From Lysinibacillus parviboronicapiens (lineage in GTDB: Bacteria; Bacillota; Bacilli; Bacillales_A; Planococcaceae), in contig NZ_PYWI01000001.1 in the NCBI RefSeq assembly GCF_003049575.1, positions 460,106 through 524,105 on the forward strand: a DNA stretch of 64,000 nucleotides, written 5' to 3'. A model generated the notes under the pieces. That model ran no database searches. It was not told where the DNA came from and saw only the letters and a list, made by a program, of their open reading frames with translations. Each line of letters opens with the position of its first letter. The stretch's first letter is position 1. Below are positions 53,354 to 61,630 of this stretch, piece after piece. Position numbers and translations under genes: made by a program.

Positions 53354-55420
53354 CTAATAGATATTTCTCTGCCAAAAACGTTGCTGTGCAATAGCTTCTA
53401 CAAATTTTTTAGCAAAATTGGTGTTGCCTGTCGCCATTACTATGCCTGATCCTACATTCGCATTAGACATATTAAAAAATGTCATACCTGAAGCGGCAAT
53501 ACCAATCGGTTTATAATGTCGATATGCTTCATTTATATAATTTACAATATGTGTATTAAATTTCGCCTGATTGTCAGCTCGAACGCCTACAACATATAAC
53601 GAGTCAAATAACACTGCATCCGTTGTGATGAATGTTTCACTTGCCATTAACTGAACGCCATTACTGCCTGTAACTACACCAAGTTTGTCAGAAATTATGC
53701 TATATCGAACACCCTGCCTAGTTAAAAATTTCAGTACCTCTCCCACTTCATTAGCATCAAATCCATCACCAATTAGTACACCCACTTTTAGTGTTTGCGG
53801 TAATTTTATTGTATTTGCCTGGCTAAGTGCAGGGGATGAGGCTGTGACCTTTGATTGTTCACCAGTTGGTCGATTAACACCAATATTCTCAGCTACAGTG
53901 GTCGCCATCACTTTATCCACATGGACGAACATATCAACTACCTGTTGCCGAACAGATTTACTTTTCACTTTCCCTACCTCAAAGCTAAAGGCATCGATAA
54001 TATGTTGTTTTTCAGGTGGTGACATACTATTCCAGAAGAGTCTTGCTTGTGAGAAATGGTCATCAAATGATTTACTTCTTGCTCGCGTAATACGTCCCTC
54101 GACCTTTTCTTCGTAATGGACAAAACCGCCCTCTTTTTCGGTAGATGTTGAGGGAGTATTACCTGCCAGTGAATTTTTATGATAGCTCACTTTCCCTAAG
54201 TTAATGGTTTGTCGGCTAAAGCCGTTGCGCTGATTGTTATGAATTGGGCAAATAGGTCTGTTTATCGGAATTTCAGCAAAATTTGGACCACCTAGACGAA
54301 TAAGCTGTGTATCTATATAAGAAAATAATCGTCCCTGTAAAAGTGGATCGTTCGTAAAGTCAATGCCCGGCACAACATTTCCGGGGTGAAAAGCGACTTG
54401 TTCTGTCTCTGCAAAAACATTGTCCACGTTGCGATTCAATGTCATTTTTCCAATTTTTTTAACTGGCACCAACTCTTCTGGCCAAAGCTTCGTGGCATCT
54501 AAAATATCAAAATCAAACTTGAATTCGTCTTCTTTGTTAATCATTTGTACTCCAAGCTCATATTCTGGATAATCACCAATTTCAATGGATTCCCATAAAT
54601 CACGTCGTTGAAAATCAGCATCTTTACCCCCAATGATTTGCGCCTCATCCCAAACAAGTGAATGTACACCTAATACAGGCTTCCAATGAAATTTAACAAA
54701 TCGGGACCTTCCCTTGTCATTCACAAAGCGAAACGTATGAACGCCAAAGCCTTCCATCATACGAAAACTTCTAGGAATCGTTCGATCAGACATATGCCAC
54801 ATAATCATATGAGCTATTTCTTGATTATTTGCAACAAAATCCCAGAATGTATCATGAGCGGAGGCTGCTTGTGGCATTTCATTGTGTGGCTCGGGTTTGA
54901 CCGCATGAATTAAATCAGGAAACTTAATGGCATCCTGTATAAAAAATACAGGTATATTATTGCCGACTAAATCGTAATTGCCTTCTTCAGTGTAAAATTT
55001 CGTTGCAAATCCTCGAACATCTCTAGCGGTATCCATTGAACCTAAGCTTCCGACTACCGTAGAGAACCTTACAAATACCGGTGTTTTCTTACTTGTGTCT
55101 TGCAAAAAATTGGCCCTCGTAAACTCTTTCATGGACTCATATAGTTCAAATTCTCCATGTGCTGCAAAGCCTCTTGCATGCACAACTCGTTCTGGTATCC
55201 GCTCATGATCGAAATGTGTCATTTTCTCTCTAAAGTGAAAGTCCTCCATGATGGTTGGACCACGCACACCAGCTTTTAATGAATCCTCATCATTTGAAAC
55301 TTTAATACCTTGATTGGTGTTCATCTTTTTTCCATCATTATTGATACGAAACTGTTCTAGTTGCTTATCCTTTGCATTGCCATCTGCATCTTTGCGCTGA
55401 TCTGACCAAGATTTATCCAC
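53354..55420 (-). CDS. katE: Large-subunit catalase KatE
   Basis: 688 residues from a GTG start preceded by AAAGGGGA. The catalytic histidine block ERVVHARGFAAHG, the heme tyrosine block RLFSYIDTQLIRLGGPNF, and GNNIPVFFIQDAIKFPDLIH are present. The extra C-terminal flavodoxin-like domain (about 540-688: KVGVLIGDGFDANEVGEV) is typical of the large HPII/KatE clade. Similarity to B. subtilis KatE, a sigma-B-dependent general stress catalase, is high. It decomposes hydrogen peroxide in the cytoplasm. Confidence 0.95.
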   Translation of the reverse strand: MDKSWSDQRKDADGNAKDKQLEQFRINNDGKKMNTNQGIKVSNDEDSLKAGVRGPTIMEDFHFREKMTHFDHERIPERVVHARGFAAHGEFELYESMKEFTRANFLQDTSKKTPVFVRFSTVVGSLGSMDTARDVRGFATKFYTEEGNYDLVGNNIPVFFIQDAIKFPDLIHAVKPEPHNEMPQAASAHDTFWDFVANNQEIAHMIMWHMSDRTIPRSFRMMEGFGVHTFRFVNDKGRSRFVKFHWKPVLGVHSLVWDEAQIIGGKDADFQRRDLWESIEIGDYPEYELGVQMINKEDEFKFDFDILDATKLWPEELVPVKKIGKMTLNRNVDNVFAETEQVAFHPGNVVPGIDFTNDPLLQGRLFSYIDTQLIRLGGPNFAEIPINRPICPIHNNQRNGFSRQTINLGKVSYHKNSLAGNTPSTSTEKEGGFVHYEEKVEGRITRARSKSFDDHFSQARLFWNSMSPPEKQHIIDAFSFEVGKVKSKSVRQQVVDMFVHVDKVMATTVAENIGVNRPTGEQSKVTASSPALSQANTIKLPQTLKVGVLIGDGFDANEVGEVLKFLTRQGVRYSIISDKLGVVTGSNGVQLMASETFITTDAVLFDSLYVVGVRADNQAKFNTHIVNYINEAYRHYKPIGIAASGMTFFNMSNANVGSGIVMATGNTNFAKKFVEAIAQQRFWQRNIY

Positions 55421-55671
55421 GCAATCCCCTTTCGTACCAGTACTAATTACGCTCTATACACACTATATGTTTCGCTAGAACAAACATGCTTGAATTTTTT
55501 TCTTCCGCTGTTCCTGCAAGAGTATCGCGCCGTTCACTCCAATCAACTTGTATAGCTTCCTGACCTATGCTGCTCCTAACTTGCCAAAAATACTTGAGCC
55601 TCTTTATATTCATGGCAGCAACAGGAAACACGCCTGTATGGACTTTTTAAAGCCTTACAGTTGACCTTAAA

Positions 55672-55713
55672 GATTGTTGCTTGTACCTGAGCGATTGTTG
55701 CTTGTACCCGAGT
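55672..55713. repeat. Tandem 21-base duplication
   Basis: GATTGTTGCTTGTACCTGAGC is followed directly by GATTGTTGCTTGTACCCGAGT, 19 of 21 identical. It lies in non-coding sequence upstream of katE and next to dispersed repeat copy 2. Confidence 0.85.
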
Positions 55714-55732
55714 TTTCGCTACAGAGTAAAGC

Positions 55733-55873
55733 TTTCTACAGAAATAGCATGAGTTAAAGAAGCCGCAGGAACGTAGCGTCGAGGAGACTGAAGCCATGCC
55801 CGCGAAAAGCATCCGCCACAGTGAAAATCAACGAGTTCATTATAGATACTTCTATATTTAAAAGAAAAAGACT
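55733..55873. repeat. Dispersed repeat, copy 2
   Basis: Homologous to 10730-10876, with the same orientation relative to the window and 31 consecutive identical bases around GAGGAGACTGAAGCCATGCC. It again ends at TTTAAAAGAAAAAGAC and touches the terminator of a minus-strand gene. Copy 2 has five fewer bases near its right end. Confidence 0.75.
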
Positions 55874-55911
55874 GTCAACAAACTCAATCTCTAAGTTTGT
55901 TGACAGTCTGA
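55861..55911 (-). terminator. Strong terminator after the flavoprotein gene
   Basis: GACTGTCAACAAACT pairs with AGTTTGTTGACAGTC (nearly perfect 15 bases, short loop) and is followed on the minus strand by TTTTTCTTTT. It overlaps the right edge of the dispersed repeat. Confidence 0.88.
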
Positions 55912-55926
55912 AACCTTGCTGCTACT

Positions 55927-56985
55927 CTATTCAGCTTTCTTTAAGATCTGTGTCATTTTCTCAAGCTGTCTTACTGTTGGCGTTAAATTTGCGAAAAAGT
56001 ATGCCTCTCGAAGTTTACGAGAAGGGGTACTGCCAGCAATATAGCCAGCCGAGCCATTATGAAGCATATTCGCTTGCACCGCTGCTAATGTATCATAAAC
56101 CGCTTGTAACCGAATTTGGCAAATAGCTTGTAAATTTACCTCACCCGATTGTATGAGATTTTTCAAGGTCGTTTGCAGATGCTGTAATTTCCCTGTCAAT
56201 TCCTCAGCCTGTATCTGCAAATATTCATTGCAACCATTTTGTTTGGCTTTGACCTTTTCAATGCCTTCAACCGAAGATGCAACTACACCAAAGCCAAGGG
56301 GAATTTGATACAGGACAAATGTCGGGCGAATGATATCGACAAAGGAGCTCGCTTCATGGGTAACGACATAGTCATCCGCAACAAACACATTGTCAAACTT
56401 ACATGTATAGGTCGCACTGCCATTGACGCCTAAAAAGTGTATTTTCTCTTTTAACGTAATATCTGCATTGTCCGTACTGACGAACACCATTACTTCCTGC
56501 TCGCCATTAAGTGCAATGGCTCCGAACCAGTGATTTTCCCCTAAGTTGGACACTGCTGGTAGCACGCCATTTATGACATAGCCACCCTCTACACGCTCTG
56601 CTGATAGATGTATCTTCTCCAAGCCAGCATAGTATTTCATCGGATTTGATAATCCCGTCGCACCAAGTACATCACCACTTTCGAGTAGTGTCAAAATATT
56701 AGCACGTAATTGTTCATTATCCGTTTTACGTATATAAGTTAATGCGGCAAGGTGGCACCATAAACAAAATGCAGTTGTCATACAAACTTTCGCCGTCTCT
56801 TGTACAATAGTTAGCTCATCTAGTAGCGTTGTCTGCTCATCCTTTTGTGTTGAAGCAAAAAATCCAGCCTTACCTAGCGCGTATAAAAAATCCTCCGCAT
56901 AATAAGCTTCCTCATCAATCTTTTTTACCAACGGTTTTAATTTTTCATCAATTAAAGCTTGTAAAACTTCTGCATCTACTGCCAT
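55927..56985 (-). CDS. Acyl-CoA-dehydrogenase-fold flavoprotein
   Basis: 352 residues, a little shorter than usual acyl-CoA dehydrogenases. GATGLSNPMKYYAG, GYVINGVLPAVSNLGENHWFG and FLGVNGSATYTCKFDNVFVADDYVV correspond to the FAD-binding middle domain. The usual C-terminal catalytic glutamate region is not evident, so it may be a monooxygenase of the DszC/SfnB sort rather than a dehydrogenase. It lies downstream of DUF4242 on the same strand and near a sulfonate-type ABC importer. The start at 56985 follows GGAG. Confidence 0.75.
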   Translation of the reverse strand: MAVDAEVLQALIDEKLKPLVKKIDEEAYYAEDFLYALGKAGFFASTQKDEQTTLLDELTIVQETAKVCMTTAFCLWCHLAALTYIRKTDNEQLRANILTLLESGDVLGATGLSNPMKYYAGLEKIHLSAERVEGGYVINGVLPAVSNLGENHWFGAIALNGEQEVMVFVSTDNADITLKEKIHFLGVNGSATYTCKFDNVFVADDYVVTHEASSFVDIIRPTFVLYQIPLGFGVVASSVEGIEKVKAKQNGCNEYLQIQAEELTGKLQHLQTTLKNLIQSGEVNLQAICQIRLQAVYDTLAAVQANMLHNGSAGYIAGSTPSRKLREAYFFANLTPTVRQLEKMTQILKKAE

Positions 56986-57118
56986 GGTTACCACTCCAAT
57001 CCTTTTTTCCGCATTACTACCGAGTGCTAAGATTCTTGCGCTAAAACGAGAAGTCTTGCAGCCGCAAATGTTCCATCAGTTCAACTAAATATCTATCGAG
57101 ACCCACCGATGATAATTC

Positions 57119-57637
57119 CTATTTATCGGCTAATTCTGTTAAAGACGTAATTGGTGTTTGAACTGCATCACGTGCACGTTTCACTGCAGCTTCGTCTGGC
57201 GCATCATAAAAGCATAAGCATTTCGTCATATCTTCGCATACATATGTGCGAGAGAAATGCACTTCAGGTACTTCTTCGTAAAGCACTGAGTTTTTCTTTT
57301 TACGAGCAAGATACTGATCCATTGTAATTTCCGCTGGAATCTCCCATTCCACTAAGTAGTTAACAACTTCTTGATTTTGTTTCACATCTTCAAGCTCTTT
57401 TCCAACAAGACGAACTTCTTTTACTAAATCCGCTTGAATTTTTTGTTCCGTTAAGGCGGCTGTTGCTTGAGTCACTTCATTCGCCTCCACAATAAAGTAC
57501 GCACGGCTAAAATCTTTTGCAACCTGTACTTCAATTACTGAAACATTTTGCTTTTGACCTACACGCTCTACTAATACTGCAAATTGCTCCTTGTTCGATA
57601 CATCACTTACTGTTGATTCTACTAAAAATAAACCCAT
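57119..57637 (-). CDS. DUF4242 (SCO4226-type) duplicated-domain protein
   Basis: 172 residues with two tandem ferredoxin-like repeats. The second, LVEWEIPAEITMDQYLARKK ... FSRTYVCEDMTKCLCFYDAPDEAAVKRARDA, is a clear DUF4242; the first (LFLVESTVSDVS ...) is divergent. Some relatives are annotated as nickel-binding (SCO4226). It has a strong GGAGG site and a promoter nearly identical to that of the ABC importer operon, suggesting joint regulation. Confidence 0.8.
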   Translation of the reverse strand: MGLFLVESTVSDVSNKEQFAVLVERVGQKQNVSVIEVQVAKDFSRAYFIVEANEVTQATAALTEQKIQADLVKEVRLVGKELEDVKQNQEVVNYLVEWEIPAEITMDQYLARKKKNSVLYEEVPEVHFSRTYVCEDMTKCLCFYDAPDEAAVKRARDAVQTPITSLTELADK

Positions 57638-57675
57638 AGTAAATACCTCCGAATAGTTTGTTTTTTCTTTATGTT

Positions 57676-57715
57676 AGTTATTTTATTATACTCACTTAAC
57701 AAAAACAACTGAATT
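57676..57715 (-). promoter_or_regulatory. Promoter/operator of DUF4242 gene, copy A of a duplicated promoter
   Basis: On the minus strand the -10 TATAAT lies at 57685-57690. These 40 bases match 60918-60957 at 32 positions, with the 19 bases over and after the -10 (TGAGTATAATAAAATAACT) identical. The -35 region (TTCAGT) is poor, so an activator or repressor may act here. The divergent HxlR gene starts 48 bases away. Confidence 0.65.
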
Positions 57716-57763
57716 TACTAAAAATTATATTTTGTGCTACACTACTGCATGGAGGGAAGTATT

Positions 57764-58204
57764 ATGAAAACACGTTATGACTTACCATGCAATATTGCAC
57801 AAACATTGAATATTATCGGTGATCGTTGGACTTTGCTCATTGTACATGAGCTACTAATCGGACAAACAAATTTTAATGATATTAAATTAAATTTGCCGGG
57901 ACTCTCTGCAAACTTATTGTCTGCTCGTTTAAAATCCTTAGAAGATGCAGGGCTTGTGGCATCGACGCTCTATTCTGCTCATCCACCCCGCTATGCCTAT
58001 TCCTTGACTGAGTCTGGTAAAGCGTTGGAACCCGTATTTAACGCCATGATTTTATGGGGCAGTGAACACTTAGATATTTGCTATAAAGAAATCGTCGATG
58101 CCAAGACTGGTGATAAAGTAGAATTAGGTTACTACTCGAAAAATACAGGCGAGCGTAGCGAAGCAATTCAAATACGTGCGATACAAAAAGGAGCTGCCCA
58201 ATAA
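57764..58204 (+). CDS. HxlR family transcriptional regulator
   Basis: 146 residues. CNIAQTLNIIGDRWTLLIVHELLIGQTNFNDIKLNLPGLSANLLSARLKSLEDAGLV is a full HxlR winged helix-turn-helix, and YSLTESGKALEPV closes the domain. A roughly 40-residue C-terminal extension is unusual for the short HxlR proteins. It is divergent from DUF4242 and next to the ABC importer operon, so it is the likely regulator of both through the duplicated promoter. The start at 57764 follows GGAGGG. Confidence 0.88.
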   Translation: MKTRYDLPCNIAQTLNIIGDRWTLLIVHELLIGQTNFNDIKLNLPGLSANLLSARLKSLEDAGLVASTLYSAHPPRYAYSLTESGKALEPVFNAMILWGSEHLDICYKEIVDAKTGDKVELGYYSKNTGERSEAIQIRAIQKGAAQ

Positions 58205-58345
58205 TTTATTGGAGCAGTTCTTTTTGTACAGACAATAATAATGCAAGTTCATCAATAAAACTTTCAACAGCGCTATTATCATCCCTCTTACAGCTCGTAG
58301 AACCATTCACTAATACCCCTTTACTCAAGTAGCCATTAATTGTAA

Positions 58346-59110
58346 CTAGACTCCTTGACCGCCCCAAATTTTTGCAACCCAGGTCTCAAAATAGCGTATT
58401 GCTTTATCTAATAGTAAACCGAGTACACCAATGACAATAATGGCAGCCATTACTAAATCAAGGCTTAGTGAGTTTCTGGCATCGACTATTAAAAAACCAA
58501 GTCCTGACTGCGCACCAACCATCTCTCCTGCTACAAGAAAAATCCACGCACTACCTAATGCCATATGTAATCCGTTTACAATCATCGGAAATGCAGCAGG
58601 AAAAACAATTTTTCGCAATAAATCAAACTGTGACATTTCAAAATTAGCTGCCACGCGTAAATATACAGCATCGACTTTTTTTACGGCTGACACTGTCGAT
58701 AAGAGTACCGGAAAAAATGCTGCAATAAAAATAATGACTATGGCTGGCATGTTGCCAATTCCAAACCAAAGTACGATGAATGGCGACCAAGCAATTGGTG
58801 ATACCGGGCGTAACACCTGCACTATTGGATCTATAACAGCCCAAATCTTTAGCCATCTGCCCAAAAACAAGCCTAGAACAACGGCCACGATAACTGCTAA
58901 CAAATAACCACTAAAAAAACGAAAAAGACTAATTTGAATATGGTCAAAAATAGAGCCATCTTTAATTGTAGCAAGTAATGCAGTAAATACAGCTAACGGA
59001 GGAGGAAATAAAGCTGCATCATGTCCTCCAAGGACCGTTACCAGTTGCCATACACCAACTAACAACACAATGCCAAGCACAATTGGGCCCATTTTGTTTA
59101 ATTTTCTCAT
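58346..59110 (-). CDS. ABC importer permease (SsuC/TauC/NrtB type)
   Basis: 254 residues with about six spans. The coupling-helix motif LRVAANFEMSQFDLLRKIVFPAAFPMIVNGLHMALGSAWIFLVAGEMVGA is the EAA loop of nitrate/sulfonate/taurine permeases. It is the last gene of a three-gene importer operon and overlaps nothing. The start at 59110 follows AAGGTGG; an ATG six bases upstream is the alternative. Confidence 0.9.
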   Translation of the reverse strand: MRKLNKMGPIVLGIVLLVGVWQLVTVLGGHDAALFPPPLAVFTALLATIKDGSIFDHIQISLFRFFSGYLLAVIVAVVLGLFLGRWLKIWAVIDPIVQVLRPVSPIAWSPFIVLWFGIGNMPAIVIIFIAAFFPVLLSTVSAVKKVDAVYLRVAANFEMSQFDLLRKIVFPAAFPMIVNGLHMALGSAWIFLVAGEMVGAQSGLGFLIVDARNSLSLDLVMAAIIVIGVLGLLLDKAIRYFETWVAKIWGGQGV

Positions 59111-59122
59111 ATCCATGCCACC

Positions 59123-60076
59123 TTATTGTTCCATTAACGTCGCATCTACAAATTCTTCATACGTAGGTGGCTCTTCTGATAAGCCCATCTCCATTAAGGA
59201 ATCTCTTAAAATTGAATATGCATCCGCTTCGATTTTTAAATTATTGTAAGAAATCCAATTTAACGATAAATCTAGAACTTCTTCATCCACTTTAATGTAC
59301 TTTGCAACAACATCATGGGCATGTTTATCACTTGTATTCATTTGCTCGCCAGCAGCTGCATAGTCAGTTACGAACTGTTTGGCTATGTCTTTATGTTCCT
59401 CAATAAATGCGCTACGAAGGACTAATCCACAGTCAATTGAATCTGGCCAAATATCCTCTGATTGGAATAATACCTTCCCTTTTTCAAGCGCCACAGAAAG
59501 AGCACCGAATGGTTCTGCCACTACATATCCTGCGATACGACCTTCCGCTAACGCAGCTGGCATTTCAGCTGGAGGTAATTCAACAACGTCGACATCATCA
59601 TAATTTAAACCCGCGTCTTGTAGCATGCGGTATAACAAAATATTATGCGTAGAGTATTTATTTGGTATGGCAAAACTTTTCCCTTGTAAATCTTCTACTT
59701 TTTCAATATCAGGGGCGCCAACTAAAACATTGCCATCTCGATGCCCGAGAGCTACCGCCTTTAAATCAATTCCTTGCTCCTTTGCTTTCATCGCTAATTG
59801 AATAAGGACAGATGCACCATCTATTTTGCCCGTATTTAAAGCATCCATCAGTTCAGGCCATGACCCAAATTTCACAAGCTCAATGGCATAATTTTCGTAT
59901 CCCTTGTCAGTTTGCATATAAAGTGGAGCTGCATGTGTAATCGGTAAGTAACCGATTTTCACCACTTTTTTATCACCAGCAACTTGAAATTCTGCATTTT
60001 CTTCATTCTTTCCACAAGCTACTAATGTAAGTAGTACTGTCAATACAAGTAAGAGTAGACCTAATTTCTTCTTCAT
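59123..60076 (-). CDS. ABC importer substrate-binding lipoprotein
   Basis: 317 residues. Lipobox LVAC at residues 18-21, so it is anchored on the outer face. The NMT1/SsuA-like fold is shown by IGYLPITHAAPLYMQ, VKFGSWPELMDALNTGKIDGASVLI and EGRIAGYVVAEPFGALS. These proteins bind nitrate, sulfonates, taurine or thiamine-precursor-like molecules. The ligand cannot be told, but the flavin-enzyme neighbours fit a sulfur compound. Ribosome-binding site GGAGGAAAAG. Confidence 0.9.
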   Translation of the reverse strand: MKKKLGLLLLVLTVLLTLVACGKNEENAEFQVAGDKKVVKIGYLPITHAAPLYMQTDKGYENYAIELVKFGSWPELMDALNTGKIDGASVLIQLAMKAKEQGIDLKAVALGHRDGNVLVGAPDIEKVEDLQGKSFAIPNKYSTHNILLYRMLQDAGLNYDDVDVVELPPAEMPAALAEGRIAGYVVAEPFGALSVALEKGKVLFQSEDIWPDSIDCGLVLRSAFIEEHKDIAKQFVTDYAAAGEQMNTSDKHAHDVVAKYIKVDEEVLDLSLNWISYNNLKIEADAYSILRDSLMEMGLSEEPPTYEEFVDATLMEQ

Positions 60077-60091
60077 GTCTTTTCCTCCGTT

Positions 60092-60862
60092 TTAAATGTT
60101 GTATTCGATGGTGTCTTTGGGATGCGTAAACTGGAATTCATTGAAAATGACTTCACGAAAATGTTGAAATTCCGAATGTGAACGATCCCTTGGTTTTGTA
60201 CTCCGTATTTGTAATTCACGGTGTATACGCCCAGGATTTGGACTCATTATAAAAATGCGGTCCGCCAAATAAATGGCTTCGTCAATATCATGTGTCACTA
60301 ATAAAATAGTCGTTTGTTCTTCTTTTTGAATGGCAAGTAACTCATCTTGTAAATAGTAACGTGTAAAAGTATCGAGTGCCGCAAAGGGTTCATCCATCAA
60401 AATCACTTCTGGTTGAATCGCTAATGCGCGCGCAATTGCTACGCGCTGTTGCATCCCGCCCGATAACTCGCTTGGTAATGCCGTTAACCGACTATCTAAA
60501 CCAACGAGCTTTAAGTATTGCTGTGCACGTTGTTGACACTCCAGCTTCGTCAAAGTTGTTCCTTCTAGTGCTAATTCAACATTTTTTTGAACTGAGCGCC
60601 AAGGAAGTAATCCATAATTTTGCATCAGCATAATACAGCGTTTACTTGCTTTTGTTACAACTTGATTGTCCAAAAATATCTGCCCTGTAGTAGGCTGTTC
60701 AAAGCCTCCTACTAAATTCAATAGGGTGCTTTTACCACAACCACTCTTTCCTAAAATGGCAATCACTTCACCTTTTTGTATGTCTAATGATATTTGATTG
60801 AGTACAGATTGCTCAGCAAATGTTTTACTTACTTGCTGTATAGAAATTAACGGCGCTGTCAT
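60092..60862 (-). CDS. ABC importer ATP-binding protein (SsuB/TauB type)
   Basis: 256 residues. Walker [10 protein letters not shown] near 38-46, Q-loop MQNYGLLPW, signature [15 protein letters not shown], Walker [13 protein letters not shown] and switch histidine VTHDIDEAI. It energises the importer with the permease and lipoprotein genes that follow. First gene of the operon; the promoter just upstream is a near copy of the DUF4242 promoter. Confidence 0.93.
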   Translation of the reverse strand: MTAPLISIQQVSKTFAEQSVLNQISLDIQKGEVIAILGKSGCGKSTLLNLVGGFEQPTTGQIFLDNQVVTKASKRCIMLMQNYGLLPWRSVQKNVELALEGTTLTKLECQQRAQQYLKLVGLDSRLTALPSELSGGMQQRVAIARALAIQPEVILMDEPFAALDTFTRYYLQDELLAIQKEEQTTILLVTHDIDEAIYLADRIFIMSPNPGRIHRELQIRSTKPRDRSHSEFQHFREVIFNEFQFTHPKDTIEYNI

Positions 60863-60917
60863 ATGTATTCTGCCACCCCTATAATCTTTATAATTTTACT
60901 AGGTTTAATATGTTTTA

Positions 60918-60957
60918 AGTTATTTTATTATACTCAGTTTAAAATTACAACCTAAAT
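60918..60957 (-). promoter_or_regulatory. Promoter/operator of the ABC importer operon, copy B of a duplicated promoter
   Basis: The minus strand carries TATAAT within TGAGTATAATAAAATAACT, identical over 19 bases to the DUF4242 promoter at 57676-57694 and 32 of 40 identical over the wider segment. It begins 55 bases upstream of the ATPase start. Confidence 0.65.
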
Positions 60958-61003
60958 TCAATAAAAAATAAATTAATTCGGAAAATTCAATGTAAAAACA
61001 TAA

Positions 61004-61047
61004 ATAGAAAAAAAGCAAGCTTTCCGTCTATGGATAGAAAGCCTGCT
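61004..61047 (-). terminator. Terminator after the RloB-like gene
   Basis: AGCAGGCTTTC pairs with GAAAGCTTGCT and is followed on the minus strand by TTTTTTTCT, just past the RloB-like stop. Confidence 0.85.
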
Positions 61048-61054
61048 GTGCTTT

Positions 61055-61630
61055 TTAGAATATGTATTGGATCATTTCATGGATATTGCAATAAGGATTA
61101 TCACGACTTTTTGTCTTTCGAAGCGCCATCATATCTGCACAATTTTTAATAGCCACCTCGTGCCGCAACGCTATCGGCGCAATGATTGTTTCGTCAGCTT
61201 TATGACGAAAATAGCGAGCCACCCCAAGATGCTGTTCCATTTTATCATTCAATACAGCTCTGGGGTATTTTTCCTTTACATCAACTTCTTCAAAATGTAA
61301 CAGAAGCCACAGTTCAAAAGCTTCGTTTGTATAGGCGATTTGAATATTTTTTTCCTCACAAAACACATTTACTTCCTCTAACTGTTTTTCTGTTAAATCA
61401 TCCTTATCAAAAACTATCCATACCTCGTCAAAATATTGATAGCTGGAATCTCGAAATGCATGCTGTGCCAGCTTAATGGCAGAGCGCTTAACATTTTTAA
61501 TTTTGACACTCACCATTTTTGAACGCTTTAAAATACGCAGTTGTTCAAAATAAATGCGCTCAGTTTCACCCTCACAATAAATTAAGATTGTTTTACGCAG
61601 TGTTCGATTTCCTTGTTGACGTACTCTCAC
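61055..61630 (-). CDS. RloB-like TOPRIM-type nuclease/effector
   Basis: 191 residues. TILIYCEGETERIYFEQL near the N-terminus (TOPRIM-type glutamate) and EVWIVFDKDDLTEKQL (DxD) are the hallmark acidic motifs. SNEAFELWLLLHF-type sequence (here TNEAFELWLLLHFE) and an RDNPYCNIHEMI end match the RloB family. RloB proteins accompany RloA-type ATPases and are suspected effectors in phage defence. Its start overlaps the ATPase stop by 4 bases (ATGA). Effector action on nucleic acid is inferred. Confidence 0.85.
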   Translation of the reverse strand: MRVRQQGNRTLRKTILIYCEGETERIYFEQLRILKRSKMVSVKIKNVKRSAIKLAQHAFRDSSYQYFDEVWIVFDKDDLTEKQLEEVNVFCEEKNIQIAYTNEAFELWLLLHFEEVDVKEKYPRAVLNDKMEQHLGVARYFRHKADETIIAPIALRHEVAIKNCADMMALRKTKSRDNPYCNIHEMIQYIF

